From Enterobacter hormaechei subsp. xiangfangensis (GTDB lineage: Bacteria; Pseudomonadota; Gammaproteobacteria; Enterobacterales; Enterobacteriaceae), in NCBI RefSeq assembly GCF_001729785.1, contig NZ_CP017183.1, forward strand, positions 620,001-684,000: a stretch of DNA of 64,000 nucleotides, written 5' to 3'. The notes beneath the pieces were generated by a model, which had not been told where the DNA came from, did no database searches, and saw nothing but the letters and a program-made list of their open reading frames with translations. Each line of letters begins with the position of its first letter. Within the stretch, counting starts at the first letter, position 1. Positions 8,803 to 18,677 of the stretch are shown in pieces. The position numbers and the translations under genes were made by a program.

Positions 8803-9312
8803 TTACAGAGGCAGGCGCATGGCGCAGCGGGAACCATACGCTAAACCGTGCGCCGTCTCTTCCTCGCGTTTCTGGCGCAGTTCCGGCGTCAGCGTCGTCA
8901 GCATTTCAAACCCTAATCGCCTGTAGAAGGGCGCATTCCACGGGACATCACGAAACGTCGTTAACGTCAGCGAGTTCAGCCCCAGACTGCGGGCATGCGC
9001 GGCGGCACGGGCGATTAACTGGCGTCCGAGACCTCGTCCCTGCCGGTCCAGGTGAACCGACAGTTCCACAATAAACAGTGACGATGGATGAGCTTCGGCG
9101 AGAATAAAGCCCACAGGCCTGTCGTCAGCCAGCGCCAGCCAGCTCAATCCGCGTCCGGCGTAACCGAGGTGATCTTCAACACAAATAACCTCATTGTCTG
9201 CCAGCCAGGCCAGCGCAGGAACGTCGCGAAACCGCTGCCCCGCCGCACGTTCGATGGCGGGCAGGGCAGCGACGTCGTCGATGCGCGTCGGGCGAAGGGT
9301 GAACGCCGTCAT
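8803..9312 (-). CDS. GNAT family N-acetyltransferase
   Basis: Acyl-CoA-dependent acetyltransferase of unknown substrate, 169 residues. The acetyl-CoA motif A is clear: VELSVHLDRQGRGLGRQLI near 85-105, followed by NSLTLTTFRDVPWNAPFYRRLGFE. The start codon overlaps the opgB stop by one base (position 9312), so translation is probably coupled to opgB. It is not a gene I place here in E. coli K-12. I cannot name its substrate; small-molecule or protein N-termini are both possible. Confidence 0.85.
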   Translation of the reverse strand: MTAFTLRPTRIDDVAALPAIERAAGQRFRDVPALAWLADNEVICVEDHLGYAGRGLSWLALADDRPVGFILAEAHPSSLFIVELSVHLDRQGRGLGRQLIARAAAHARSLGLNSLTLTTFRDVPWNAPFYRRLGFEMLTTLTPELRQKREEETAHGLAYGSRCAMRLPL

Positions 9313-11603
9313 CAGCCAGCGCTGCTCACAATTTTAATCTCCACCATGCCGATCCCCAGCTTGCGCGGAGCGTGACCGAGAATATTCCCTTCGTTAGTGG
9401 ACTGCGGATCGGGCGGCACAATGACCAGCGTATTGCTGCGCGTTGGGTTATCGAAGTGCAGCGTGCTGGTGGTGACATCATTGCTCAGCGTCAGCGTCTG
9501 TTCTTTATCGCCGACGCGCACCGGTATAGGGCGATTCGCGTTGGGACCAAATGCCCTGGCGGTGATCACCAGATCGAATTTCTCCGGCAGCGGATGGGTA
9601 TATTCAATTTTCACCTCATCGCCTAACTGGGCGTTAGACCAGCGCCCCCATGATTCCGGCCGCGAAATACCGCTGAACTGCTTCACCTCTTCCGGCGCGC
9701 CGGCAACATTAAAGATGAAGCTGTCTGCTTTATAACGAATGTCGTTGTCGACGATTTTCAGCAGGTCAACGTTGCGCTGATAGCGTGCGGTATCAATAAC
9801 CGTATCTTTAAACGCGGTTTTTCCCTGCCACTGCGGTTTGTCAACGTGTTGCACGGTCTGCTCGCCGCCGAGTTGCCCCTGAGAGACGCACCAGTCGGTG
9901 GACAGCGACAGCTGTTGCGACCAGAGCTGGCCCATTTTGTAGCATTTGTCGACCCAGACGAAATTATCGCGCGGGGCGAATTCCGCCAGCTGGAAGCGCA
10001 GTGGCGCGGAGTATTCGCTTTCCGGCAGCGGCTCGACGCGGTTATCCGACACGCGCAGCAGCAGTGGCAGGCGGAAATGGCTGCCGGAGAACGCGATCAT
10101 TTTTTTATCTTGATCGATGGTGAAGTCTTTTATCTCTTTCGGGAAGTTCCACAGACGAATGATATCCGGCTTCCAGGCGAGGATTTTTTCCTTCATGTTG
10201 AGGAAGATTTCCGACAGGGACTGGCCCGACAGCGTACTGCGGCCCAGTCCAATGAAGTTATCGCCACCCAGAATATCCAGCACGGTAGCGCCGTTATCCA
10301 TCGAGTTACGTTTAGCGGCAATGATCTCCTGCTGCGGTTTATCGCCGCGCAGCACAAAGAACAGGTTGCTGCGATCCAGCTTATTCAGCTCATCCCAGGC
10401 GCTGTTTTTCATCGCCAGATGGTCAGATGAGACGACGATGACCGTATTTTTGAAATACGGCGACGCTTTGATTTTTTCGATTAACGCCGCGATATGCTCC
10501 TGGCTACAGGTCACGGCGCTGAACGACTTGTTGTTTTTACCGTCAATGTCGTAGCCCTGACGTTTACAGGTGCGTGAGACAAAACCATCCGGATGATGCG
10601 TGTCGACGGTCAACGCAAACAGCGAGAAGCGTTTACCGGCGCGGGAAAGCTCCTCGAATTTCTTCCAGGTTTCATCCAGAACGGTATCGTCGTAAAAGCC
10701 CCAGTCGTTGCGGTAGGCCGGATCGGCCACCGTGGTTTTCAGCTCTTCGGAACCATACAAGTGATCGAAACCGTGGGATTTCAGGAACACATCTTTCCCG
10801 GCAAAGCGCAGGTTAGCGCCCTGCATAAAGTAGTTTTCATAGCCCGAGTTTTTCAGGATATCGCCGAGGCAAATGTTCTGCGGGAAGAAGCTCGACATCG
10901 AGGCGGAGGCGTTGCCTTCAAACGGAGCGAACAGCGGAATGCCGCACTGGGAGGCCACCATCCCGGCGATGGTGTAATCCGTGCCAGGGAGCTGCATGGT
11001 GTGGCTGAAGTCGAGGCCCTGGTTTTTCAGCGCGCCAAGCTCTGGCGTCAGGTTCGGGAAAGCATCGTTATCAAAATAGGTGCGCTCCAGACTTTCGCCG
11101 TAGATATAGACCAGGTTGAGTCTGGGATTGTCGATCTTCTTCGAGGGTTCTTTGTAATAGGCCGGAAAGTCCGGGTCGCCATCGCGCGACTGGGATTTTA
11201 CCAGCTCGGTAATTTGATGGAATGCGGGGCTGGCATCCACGGAGGCCAGCGCCAGGCACAGCGCCAGCAGGCTGTAGCCATGATGATGCGGACGGTGACG
11301 GCGACGGCGCAGAACCCAGGCCAGCGCGGCGAAGATGCCCACCAGGGCGACCACCAGCCCCAGACCCGGAAGGATATACTTACCTACACCAGCGCCGGTC
11401 AGGCTGTTGGTCAACGTGTAGAGCACCGCGTCGTTAATACCGTCGCCGGTAAAATAATCGCTGGCATATAACGTAATGTTTAAAACAATAAAAATGCCGA
11501 GCACCACCAGGGTGGCCACAAACCACCAGGTGTGACGACCGGCTTTCCAGGCATAAACGCCGATGGAAGCCAGGAAAAGGACAAGGGACATTAACTCTGA
11601 CAA
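9312..11603 (-). CDS. opgB: Phosphoglycerol transferase I OpgB (MdoB)
   Basis: Transfers phosphoglycerol from phosphatidylglycerol to osmoregulated periplasmic glucans. The 763 residues equal the E. coli length. Hydrophobic segments occupy roughly the first 125 residues, followed by a large periplasmic domain of the alkaline phosphatase/sulfatase (LtaS-like) superfamily: [11 protein letters not shown] (metal Glu near 170), [11 protein letters not shown] (nucleophile Thr region near 208-211), TVDTHHPDG, and [11 protein letters not shown]. The start [13 protein letters not shown] matches the family. It lacks close upstream neighbours on its strand; the upstream 271 bases would hold its promoter. 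Confidence 0.97.
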   Translation of the reverse strand: MSELMSLVLFLASIGVYAWKAGRHTWWFVATLVVLGIFIVLNITLYASDYFTGDGINDAVLYTLTNSLTGAGVGKYILPGLGLVVALVGIFAALAWVLRRRRHRPHHHGYSLLALCLALASVDASPAFHQITELVKSQSRDGDPDFPAYYKEPSKKIDNPRLNLVYIYGESLERTYFDNDAFPNLTPELGALKNQGLDFSHTMQLPGTDYTIAGMVASQCGIPLFAPFEGNASASMSSFFPQNICLGDILKNSGYENYFMQGANLRFAGKDVFLKSHGFDHLYGSEELKTTVADPAYRNDWGFYDDTVLDETWKKFEELSRAGKRFSLFALTVDTHHPDGFVSRTCKRQGYDIDGKNNKSFSAVTCSQEHIAALIEKIKASPYFKNTVIVVSSDHLAMKNSAWDELNKLDRSNLFFVLRGDKPQQEIIAAKRNSMDNGATVLDILGGDNFIGLGRSTLSGQSLSEIFLNMKEKILAWKPDIIRLWNFPKEIKDFTIDQDKKMIAFSGSHFRLPLLLRVSDNRVEPLPESEYSAPLRFQLAEFAPRDNFVWVDKCYKMGQLWSQQLSLSTDWCVSQGQLGGEQTVQHVDKPQWQGKTAFKDTVIDTARYQRNVDLLKIVDNDIRYKADSFIFNVAGAPEEVKQFSGISRPESWGRWSNAQLGDEVKIEYTHPLPEKFDLVITARAFGPNANRPIPVRVGDKEQTLTLSNDVTTSTLHFDNPTRSNTLVIVPPDPQSTNEGNILGHAPRKLGIGMVEIKIVSSAG

Positions 11604-11874
11604 CAGCAGATCCTCATCATGCCGGACGCTTAGCCGGCTAATTGCTTATTTTTTGGGTAATACAATGTAATTGCGATGTCGCTTAGCTGCAATTTTAGTG
11701 TCACGAAAGTGTGCTGTTGTTAGGATTTGGTTTATAAAATCGGATTTTTGAATACAGTCGCATCGTGGTATACGGAGGCTGAGGTGGTGGCAGGGGATAA
11801 AAAAACGCACTTCACGCCGCGGTGTAAGACTAACGTAATAAACCCGGCGTGTTGTGGCAGAAAATGGGAGACGA

Positions 11875-12357
11875 TCAGGAGAGGAAATTAACGCCTTGTT
11901 TCAGCACCAGATCGCAGGCTTTCGTTTTCACCTGTTTCGCCAGAGATGAATTTCCAAGGGTGCTGAGGTTCAGCTGCTGGCCATTTTGCGCGTTCAGCAG
12001 GCCCTGAATACCGTCCATATAGTTGGTGTCCGCTTTCTGCTCCTGGGTGTCCAGACCCAGTTTACCCAGCACCTGGTTTTTAATGTTTTCGGTATCGGTG
12101 ACGGAAGCCAGTTTCTGCTTCGCGCAGTATTCCAGAATGCCCGCCGCATTGTTCATCGTGCCGGCGCTCAGGCTTTGGGAGCTGTTACTCAGCAGGCCGG
12201 TGAGGGACGAGGCTGACAGCCCGCCCTGGGAAGTGCCGCTCTCTTTGGTTAACTCACTTGCTGCGCTGGAGAGCGACTCCTGCCATGATGCGGCCTGCGC
12301 TGCGCCAGTCACCAGCAGGGTGCCAGTAAGGATGCTGATAAGAAACTGTTTTTTCAT
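11875..12357 (-). CDS. yjjA: DUF2501 family secreted protein YjjA
   Basis: Small exported protein of unknown function, 160 residues. A clear signal peptide (MKKQFLISILTGTLLVTGAAQA, cut after AQA) precedes a Ser/Leu/Gln-rich mature region with two cysteines (EYCAKQK and TKACDLV) that could form a disulfide in the periplasm. Position between opgB and dnaC matches E. coli yjjA. Nothing in the sequence suggests an enzyme. Confidence 0.9.
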   Translation of the reverse strand: MKKQFLISILTGTLLVTGAAQAASWQESLSSAASELTKESGTSQGGLSASSLTGLLSNSSQSLSAGTMNNAAGILEYCAKQKLASVTDTENIKNQVLGKLGLDTQEQKADTNYMDGIQGLLNAQNGQQLNLSTLGNSSLAKQVKTKACDLVLKQGVNFLS

Positions 12358-12441
12358 AATGATTTACTCAACAAGGTCCGTTTTGGGCCAGAAGTGGGTT
12401 CAGTATATACCTCTGCTCTTCCGGCGCTCCCTGGAAATATC

Positions 12442-13179
12442 TTAATACTCTTTGCCGGTGACGCGGCTGCGGTAGCTGTCCCAGTCGAAGATGACGTACA
12501 GGCTGTTACCCAGCTTCATGCGATCCATTACCCGCTCGCCAAGAAGTCGGGTCATCTCGTCGATATTGTGGTTCGTCAGCATACCTGTTGGGCGTTTTGA
12601 CGACGAACGGCGATCGACAATCTGGTTGATGATCACTTTTTCGTAGCGGGACTCCGTCTGGACGCCGATCTCGTCGATGACCAGCAAATCCACGTTACTT
12701 AAATCATTCAGCAGCTGTTCTTCGCTGGTTTCGCGGTTGCTGAAGGTGTCCTTCATGGCGGACATAATATCGGCCACGGTGATAATCAGCACTGACTTCC
12801 CGCGCAGCAGCAGCTCGTTGCAGATAGCGGCCGCAAGGTGATTTTTCCCCGTGCCGGGTTTTCCGCTAAAGATGAAGCTGGCAATGTTGCCGTCAAATTC
12901 ATCCACATACTGGCGCGCCTGGTTGAGGGCGTTCATCTGCCCCTGCGACTCGACCTTATAATTCTCGAAGGAGCAGTTCTGGTGCAGAGGGCGAATGCCA
13001 GAGCGGTTAAAGGTGCGCTGCATTTTCATCGCGCGGTTTTCGCGGGCGAGGGCAGCCGCGCGAATTTTACCCTGCTCTTTTTGCCACGCCAGCAGCTCTT
13101 CACCGGTGGTGAAGGCGGGCTTCACGTTGGCGGGCATCATCTTCTGCAAACGTTTCATCAGGTCGCCGACGTTTTTCAT
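12442..13179 (-). CDS. dnaC: DNA helicase loader DnaC
   Basis: AAA+ ATPase that loads the DnaB helicase at oriC and at restarted forks. The 245 residues comprise an N-terminal DnaB-binding region and an ATPase core with Walker [10 protein letters not shown] (near 106; the Asn-His ending is normal for DnaC), Walker B LLVIDEIG, and an arginine-rich sensor part [11 protein letters not shown]. Its ATG overlaps the dnaT stop by 4 bases (13176-13179), so the two primosome proteins are coupled. Confidence 0.97.
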   Translation of the reverse strand: MKNVGDLMKRLQKMMPANVKPAFTTGEELLAWQKEQGKIRAAALARENRAMKMQRTFNRSGIRPLHQNCSFENYKVESQGQMNALNQARQYVDEFDGNIASFIFSGKPGTGKNHLAAAICNELLLRGKSVLIITVADIMSAMKDTFSNRETSEEQLLNDLSNVDLLVIDEIGVQTESRYEKVIINQIVDRRSSSKRPTGMLTNHNIDEMTRLLGERVMDRMKLGNSLYVIFDWDSYRSRVTGKEY

Positions 13180-13721
13180 TTCGCACCTCGGAATCCATCA
13201 GGGATTTTTTTGTCCGGTTCTGAAAAGGCATTGATATCACGTTTTGGCTGGCCATTGTTGCTGGCGCGGTTGATTTGCAGACTGCGCGCGAACTTTTGCT
13301 GCCACTGAACATGGTGGAAGACTTTTCCTTCAGCCTGCCAGTAAGCGGTAAAGGCCGCCAGCTCTTCTGGCGTCGCGGGCTGCGCGAGGGCTATTCCCCA
13401 TAAGGCCGCCTGCCGCTGAAAATCGGCGTCCGGCTGCCAACCGGCGTACATGGGAAATTTCCCCATTGGAACGGCCACCGGAGCGCTGGCGGGTTCGTCA
13501 AAAAACTGATTATCCAGCATGACATCGCTCGCCGGGCGCGACAGCTTCGCTTCAATTTCCAGAAGCTGCGCCAGACGTTCCGGCGTGACCGCATAAAACG
13601 CCGGGGCGTTGTCGGCAAATACCGCGAGCGTGCCGCCTTCGGCGTGCGTCAACACACCGCGAGGATCGCGCATAAAGGCATCAATGCCAGCAATGCTGGT
13701 GGTCAGGATTCTGGAGGACAT
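13176..13721 (-). CDS. dnaT: Primosomal protein DnaT
   Basis: Primosome component that bridges PriA/PriB to DnaC-DnaB during replication restart. The 181 residues match the family from [20 protein letters not shown] to the basic tail; a conserved central block reads [22 protein letters not shown], typical of the DnaT single-strand-binding domain. It forms a two-gene operon with dnaC, with a 4-base stop/start overlap. Confidence 0.95.
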   Translation of the reverse strand: MSSRILTTSIAGIDAFMRDPRGVLTHAEGGTLAVFADNAPAFYAVTPERLAQLLEIEAKLSRPASDVMLDNQFFDEPASAPVAVPMGKFPMYAGWQPDADFQRQAALWGIALAQPATPEELAAFTAYWQAEGKVFHHVQWQQKFARSLQINRASNNGQPKRDINAFSEPDKKIPDGFRGAK

Positions 13722-13800
13722 AACACTTTCTCAACTGATTACTACGGGCGTGATTGAGGGTTATGGTAGCACAGAGAGAGGAGAGGAAAGGAGAGGATTT

Positions 13801-13829
13801 CCCCGGCGGCGTTACGCTTACCGGGGCTA
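13801..13829. repeat. REP element between dnaT and ohr
   Basis: CCCCGGCGGCGTTACGCTTACCGGGGCTA folds on CCCCGG/CCGGGG and resembles a degenerate REP. It follows the ohr stop on the minus strand (13846) and may mark the end of that transcript. Confidence 0.55.
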
Positions 13830-13845
13830 AAATCACAGGAGCTAA

Positions 13846-14274
13846 TTACGCGATGATGTTCAGCGTCACGTCGATATTGCCGCGCGTCGCGTTAGAGTAC
13901 GGACAGACGATATGCGCCGCATCCACCAGTTTTTTGGCTTCCGCTGCGTCCATCCCTTCAATGTGGATGTTCAGCTTCGCTTCGATACCAAAACCGGTTG
14001 GCAGCGGGCCAATCCCCACTTCGCCTTCAATAAAGGCATCTTTTGGCAGAGCGAATTTGTCGCGTGCCGCAACGAACTTCATTGCGCCCAGGAAGCAGGC
14101 GGAGTAGCCCGCAGCGAACAGCTGTTCAGGGTTGGTTACTTCACCCCCCATGCCACCCATCTCTTTGGGGACACCCAGTTTGACATCCAGAACGCCATCG
14201 GAAGACGTTGCGCGGCCATCACGGCCTCCGGTTGCTTTGGCTTTGGCAGTGTAAACAACTTTTTCTAAAGACAT
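13846..14274 (-). CDS. ohr: Organic hydroperoxide resistance protein Ohr
   Basis: Thiol peroxidase of the OsmC/Ohr family that reduces organic hydroperoxides with lipoylated-protein reductants. The 142 residues have both redox cysteines, C60 in [11 protein letters not shown] and C124 in [13 protein letters not shown], plus the Arg near 18-21 and Glu50 that complete the active site. The gene lies next to ohrR, its repressor, on the same strand. The pair sits between dnaT and yjjB, where E. coli K-12 has nothing comparable. Confidence 0.93.
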   Translation of the reverse strand: MSLEKVVYTAKAKATGGRDGRATSSDGVLDVKLGVPKEMGGMGGEVTNPEQLFAAGYSACFLGAMKFVAARDKFALPKDAFIEGEVGIGPLPTGFGIEAKLNIHIEGMDAAEAKKLVDAAHIVCPYSNATRGNIDVTLNIIA

Positions 14275-14308
14275 GGCAGGTTCCTCATCTTACGTTTATA
14301 TGCACTAT

Positions 14309-14330
14309 TAAATAGCGCACGATGTATTAA
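14309..14330. promoter_or_regulatory. Candidate OhrR operator upstream of ohr
   Basis: TAAATAGCGCACGATGTATT lies about 35 bases before the ohr start. A near copy, TAAATAGTGCGCGATACAAT, lies before ohrR at 14822. Sharing TAAATAGYGCRCGATRYA in front of a MarR repressor gene and its target strongly suggests a common operator. Confidence 0.6.
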
Positions 14331-14358
14331 GTTAAAATCAGGCTCGTAAAGTATAGCC

Positions 14359-14799
14359 TTACGCGCGATGAAGCTGTTGGCGCAAAAGTTCGAGCTGGTG
14401 CTTGAGCGCCAGCATGGTGTCGGTATCACACTGCGCTGCACAGCCCACGGCGTGGGGTATCGTCACGGCCTGCTGTTGCAGCGCCCGACCCGCGTCGCTC
14501 AGGGTGACGGCGACCTGACGCTCATCCTGACGGGAACGCTGGCGGAAGATTAATCCTGCACTTTCCAGGCGTTTCAGCAGGGGCGTCAGCGTGGCGGAAT
14601 CCAGGAACAGCCGCTCGCCAATGTCTGATACCGTAATATCATCCTGCTCCCACAGCACCAGCATCACCAGGTATTGCGGGTAGGTCAGGTTAAGCGGCGC
14701 CAGCAGTTGCCGGTAGAGCTTGTTAAGCGCCAGATTTGCCGAATAGAGGGCAAAACAGAGCTGGTTATCCAGCAGAAGCGCGTTAGTGGTGTCGTTCAT
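14359..14799 (-). CDS. ohrR: Organic hydroperoxide sensor OhrR (MarR family)
   Basis: Repressor of ohr that is inactivated when its reactive cysteine is oxidised by organic peroxides. With the ATG at 14799 the protein has 146 residues and the sensing cysteine in [15 protein letters not shown] is C15, the position known in Bacillus OhrR; tyrosines for the oxidation switch are present. The winged helix includes [24 protein letters not shown]. An ATG 12 bases upstream lacks any ribosome binding site. Extra cysteines near the C-terminus (VGCAAQCD) might form a two-Cys switch. Confidence 0.88.
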   Translation of the reverse strand: MNDTTNALLLDNQLCFALYSANLALNKLYRQLLAPLNLTYPQYLVMLVLWEQDDITVSDIGERLFLDSATLTPLLKRLESAGLIFRQRSRQDERQVAVTLSDAGRALQQQAVTIPHAVGCAAQCDTDTMLALKHQLELLRQQLHRA

Positions 14800-14821
14800 T
14801 TTTGCATCCATGAAATGAATA

Positions 14822-14842
14822 TAAATAGTGCGCGATACAATT
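14822..14842. promoter_or_regulatory. Candidate OhrR operator upstream of ohrR
   Basis: TAAATAGTGCGCGATACAAT begins 22 bases before the ohrR start and matches the ohr-side copy at 14309 in 15 or more of 18 positions, consistent with autoregulation. It ends in ATACAATTGCA, which recalls the TACAATT half-site of known OhrR boxes. Confidence 0.6.
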
Positions 14843-14855
14843 GCAAGCTATTTTA

Positions 14856-16096
<1,241 letters not shown>

Positions 16097-16486
16097 GAAA
16101 CGCCCTGAAGAGAAGAGAGATTGCTTACTTTTAACACAAAGGGCAGGGCCCTTTGCGCTGGGCCAGATCAACATTTGTGCGATCAGTTGCGTGTCCAGCA
16201 TGGCGAAGAGGTCGTATCTTTATTTATTTAATGAATATGTGACGAGAATTAATAAAAAAAATATATTAAGTATTTCTAATTTCATATTTTCGATCTTTTC
16301 ACACAACCAGAATCAAATTCTTGTAGTCTTTATGCGATATTAAGACTGTATTGGGCGTTTCATAACCCATGTGACATTTCTTCTGGTTTACGAATATTAA
16401 GCCGTTTTGTACTAAGGAATACAAACGTGTTTAACCTCGTAGGGTTAGTTCGTTCTTAAATAATGAATTCATGACATGGAGGGTCT
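16097..16486. other. AT-rich divergent promoter region yjjP-yjjQ
   Basis: About 390 bases without a gene. It is much richer in A and T than its flanks, with an A-run and AATATATTAAG near 16250-16270. In E. coli the yjjQ-bglJ promoter is silenced by H-NS and activated by LeuO, and this composition fits that. I could not fix a specific promoter by eye. Confidence 0.5.
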
Positions 16487-17224
16487 ATGTTGCCATTGAA
16501 TGGTAAACACGGAGTTGTGATTAGCAGAGTGCCGGTTATGCAAAATGGGTTAGGTGGCGTCATGTCGCGTCATTTTCCCGATTTTGAGATAACGTACTGC
16601 CGTTCGATGCAGGAGTTGACGCTACTTCAGTTGCGTCGCGCCGGGGTCGTTATTGCCGATATTTCGGGTGAGTATCGTAATCCTCGCGGCACGCTTGAGC
16701 AGTATTATGGATTAATGAATCAGTATCGGGATATTCACTGGATATTCCTTGTCTCGCGTCCTCTTTATCCGCTTGCAGTAGAGCTTCTTATGCGTCCGGA
16801 AAGCACGCTGCTTTCAGATATGGAGCCTATTGAAGGCGTCATTAACGCTATTCGCGCGGGCAGTGAACGTGCCGAGCGAATAAGCCAGACGTTATTAATA
16901 CCGGAAACGCCCGATATTGAAGAGGAGAGTGAGCAAATGATTGCACTCACTCACTCTGAACGCAAGGTGTTGCGTTTACTCGGTAAAGGTTGGGGAATCA
17001 ACCAAATTGCCACACTACTGAATAAAAGTAATAAAACGATCAGCGCACAGAAAAACAGTGCAATGCGTCGCTTATCACTTCGCAGTAATGCCGATATGTA
17101 CGCGTGGATAAGCAGTACCCAGGGAATGCGAGAACTCAGTTTAATGTCGGCTTATGGAGAGTTTGAGGAATGGAAAAGACCACTGCAACAAGACATATCG
17201 CCGTCATCGAAAGCTGCTCAATGA
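16487..17224 (+). CDS. yjjQ: LuxR/FixJ-type transcription regulator YjjQ
   Basis: DNA-binding regulator of 245 residues. The N-terminal part resembles a receiver fold without an obvious phospho-acceptor pocket; the C-terminal LuxR helix-turn-helix reads [43 protein letters not shown] in several conserved pieces near 158-200. In E. coli YjjQ represses motility and capsule genes. The ATG follows ATGGAGGGTCT. It overlaps bglJ by 55 bases, so the two are one operon. Confidence 0.92.
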   Translation: MLPLNGKHGVVISRVPVMQNGLGGVMSRHFPDFEITYCRSMQELTLLQLRRAGVVIADISGEYRNPRGTLEQYYGLMNQYRDIHWIFLVSRPLYPLAVELLMRPESTLLSDMEPIEGVINAIRAGSERAERISQTLLIPETPDIEEESEQMIALTHSERKVLRLLGKGWGINQIATLLNKSNKTISAQKNSAMRRLSLRSNADMYAWISSTQGMRELSLMSAYGEFEEWKRPLQQDISPSSKAAQ

Positions 17225-17853
17225 GCGCTGTGGGGTTGAAGCATCTCTTTGCGATGCCCAGCCTGAGCCATTACCAGGTGCACCTGTTTAGCAGATTCGC
17301 CAGCTTTAAAGCGGCGCTCTCGGATATCTCATTCTATGCGGTTATCTATTCACTGTCTGATGAGCGTGAGGAGCGGAGAAACTGTCTTGCCTGTTTACGG
17401 GATCTCACCTTCACCCACAGCGACGTCCAGCGTATTGTGCTGGCCTCTGACGAAATGGAGGCGAGGCTGGTCAGCCATCTTTCGCCTTCTCGCTTGCATG
17501 GAATCATCAGTAAATCGGTTCCGCTAAAGCAGCTAATGGAGGGCCTGAAGACATTACTCAGCGAAACGCATCAGGTGAACGACAACATGTACAATCACTG
17601 GTGTGTTAGCAATCGTATGTTAAGCCCAACCGAGAGGGCGATTCTGCGTTATATGTCATCGGGTTTTTCGATCCCTGAAATTGCAGCACAGCTTGAACGC
17701 AATATTAAAACTATCCGGGCGCATAAGTTTAACGCCATGGTAAAGCTGGGCGTCAATTCTGACGTGGGATTACTGGATGCGGCGGATATCCTGGCGCATC
17801 TCCCTGCCCGGGAAGTTCGTCGTTCCGCTCTCACCGTTCCTTCATTCTCTTAG
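17170..17853 (+). CDS. bglJ: LuxR-type regulator BglJ
   Basis: Auxiliary regulator that in E. coli forms a heterodimer with RcsB, independent of phosphorylation, and relieves H-NS silencing of bgl and other loci. The 227 residues have a receiver-like N-terminus and a LuxR helix-turn-helix: [24 protein letters not shown] then [21 protein letters not shown]. The start ATGGAAAAGACC lies inside the yjjQ end in another frame. Order yjjQ-bglJ is conserved with E. coli. Confidence 0.92.
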   Translation: MEKTTATRHIAVIESCSMSAVGLKHLFAMPSLSHYQVHLFSRFASFKAALSDISFYAVIYSLSDEREERRNCLACLRDLTFTHSDVQRIVLASDEMEARLVSHLSPSRLHGIISKSVPLKQLMEGLKTLLSETHQVNDNMYNHWCVSNRMLSPTERAILRYMSSGFSIPEIAAQLERNIKTIRAHKFNAMVKLGVNSDVGLLDAADILAHLPAREVRRSALTVPSFS

Positions 17854-17861
17854 CGTTAAAT

Positions 17862-17888
17862 GATGCGCCAGAGTGCTTCTGGCGCATC
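17862..17888. terminator. Hairpin between convergent bglJ and the YbaK-like gene
   Basis: GATGCGCCAG, a 7-base loop, and CTGGCGCATC form a perfect 10-base-pair stem 9 bases after the bglJ stop. The T-run is poor, so termination is likely but not certain. Confidence 0.55.
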
Positions 17889-17890
17889 GT

Positions 17891-18349
17891 TCAAATGCAC
17901 ACATCTACCCATTTTGCTGCGGTCAGTTCCGCCATTCTGTCGGGCGATATACGCACCGCACTGTGGATGGCGCCCGCTGCGGGTAACACTTCCGCGTATT
18001 GTTTTAATGTGATGTCACAGTAAACAGAAAGCGGGTTTTCCAGTCCGAAAGGGCAGACGCCGCCAACAGGATGACCTGTCAGGGTGACTACCTCATCGCT
18101 GCTGAGCATGCGGGCTTTTGCGCCGAATGTCTCTTTAAGCTTTTTGTTATCCAGACGCGCATCGCCTTTTGCAACCACCAGAATCACGTCATTTTTAATT
18201 TTTAGTGACAGCGTTTTGGCAATTTGGCCGGGTTCAACGTTGTGCGCGGCAGCAGCAAGGGCAACAGTCGCTGTGCTTTGGTTAAGCTCAATGATCTCTA
18301 TATCCGGAGCGTGTTCGGCAAAAAACTGTTGTACAGACTGCAAACTCAT
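17891..18349 (-). CDS. YbaK/EbsC-family aminoacyl-tRNA deacylase-like protein
   Basis: 152 residues with the YbaK/ProX trans-editing fold. Family members hydrolyse mischarged tRNAs such as Cys-tRNA(Pro) or Ala-tRNA(Pro). Visible landmarks are AKTLSLKIKNDVILVVAKGDARLDNKKLKE (in pieces, with the conserved Lys), and the loop LTGHPVGGVCPFGL. The precise substrate cannot be read from sequence, and it is not YbaK itself. It is divergent from the PTS gene and not present at this place in E. coli K-12. Confidence 0.85.
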   Translation of the reverse strand: MSLQSVQQFFAEHAPDIEIIELNQSTATVALAAAAHNVEPGQIAKTLSLKIKNDVILVVAKGDARLDNKKLKETFGAKARMLSSDEVVTLTGHPVGGVCPFGLENPLSVYCDITLKQYAEVLPAAGAIHSAVRISPDRMAELTAAKWVDVCI

Positions 18350-18467
18350 TGATTCCTCCTGACAAATATCCTGCGTAATCTGTCATAAGAATTTAGTCGC
18401 TGTAAATATCCCTTAAGTAACAAATATCCGTCTGGGGCGATTTCTGGATCGCCTTCACATTCACAGA

Positions 18468-18488
18468 AACCGGTTACAGTAACCGGTT
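18468..18488. promoter_or_regulatory. Double AACCGGTT palindrome upstream of the PTS gene
   Basis: AACCGGTTAC, one base, and GTAACCGGTT form a perfect 10-base-pair inverted repeat in which each arm itself contains the 8-base palindrome AACCGGTT. Such CG-centred cores are typical of LacI/GalR-family operators. It lies 190 bases upstream of the EIIC start. No LacI-type regulator is encoded nearby. Confidence 0.55.
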
Positions 18489-18556
18489 GCAGAGCGTGAT
18501 GCAGAGATTAATACTGAGTGTGTAACTTCCCCTGTATCTAATAATAAGAGCTAATT

Positions 18557-18664
18557 ATGAAACCATTCCGTTTGAGCAGTACCGCAGGTACACGATCCGG
18601 CAAGGTTGTGACGCTGATGTATGGAACAACGTGTGACGTGAGAACGTCCGAAACGAACGTATGA
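18557..18664 (+). CDS. Possible 35-residue leader peptide upstream of the PTS EIIC
   Basis: An ATG at 18557 opens 35 codons (MKPFRLSSTAGTRSGKVV..., ending SETNV) and stops at 18662-18664, 13 bases before the EIIC start. AGAG lies 6 bases upstream of the ATG, a weak ribosome binding site. I recognise no homologue. Its position suggests a leader affecting translation of the transporter, but a chance frame of this length is possible. Confidence 0.3.
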   Translation: MKPFRLSSTAGTRSGKVVTLMYGTTCDVRTSETNV

Positions 18665-18677
18665 CAGGAGATCTGCT

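Noticed and set aside
11800..11874. Terminator for yjjA near the T-run at 11798-11806 (minus strand)
   Set aside because: Candidate stems need bulges and mismatches and the loop would be too short, so I did not list it.
12442..13179. DnaC Walker A ending in Lys-Asn-His instead of Lys-Ser/Thr
   Set aside because: This is the normal DnaC sequence, not a mutation.
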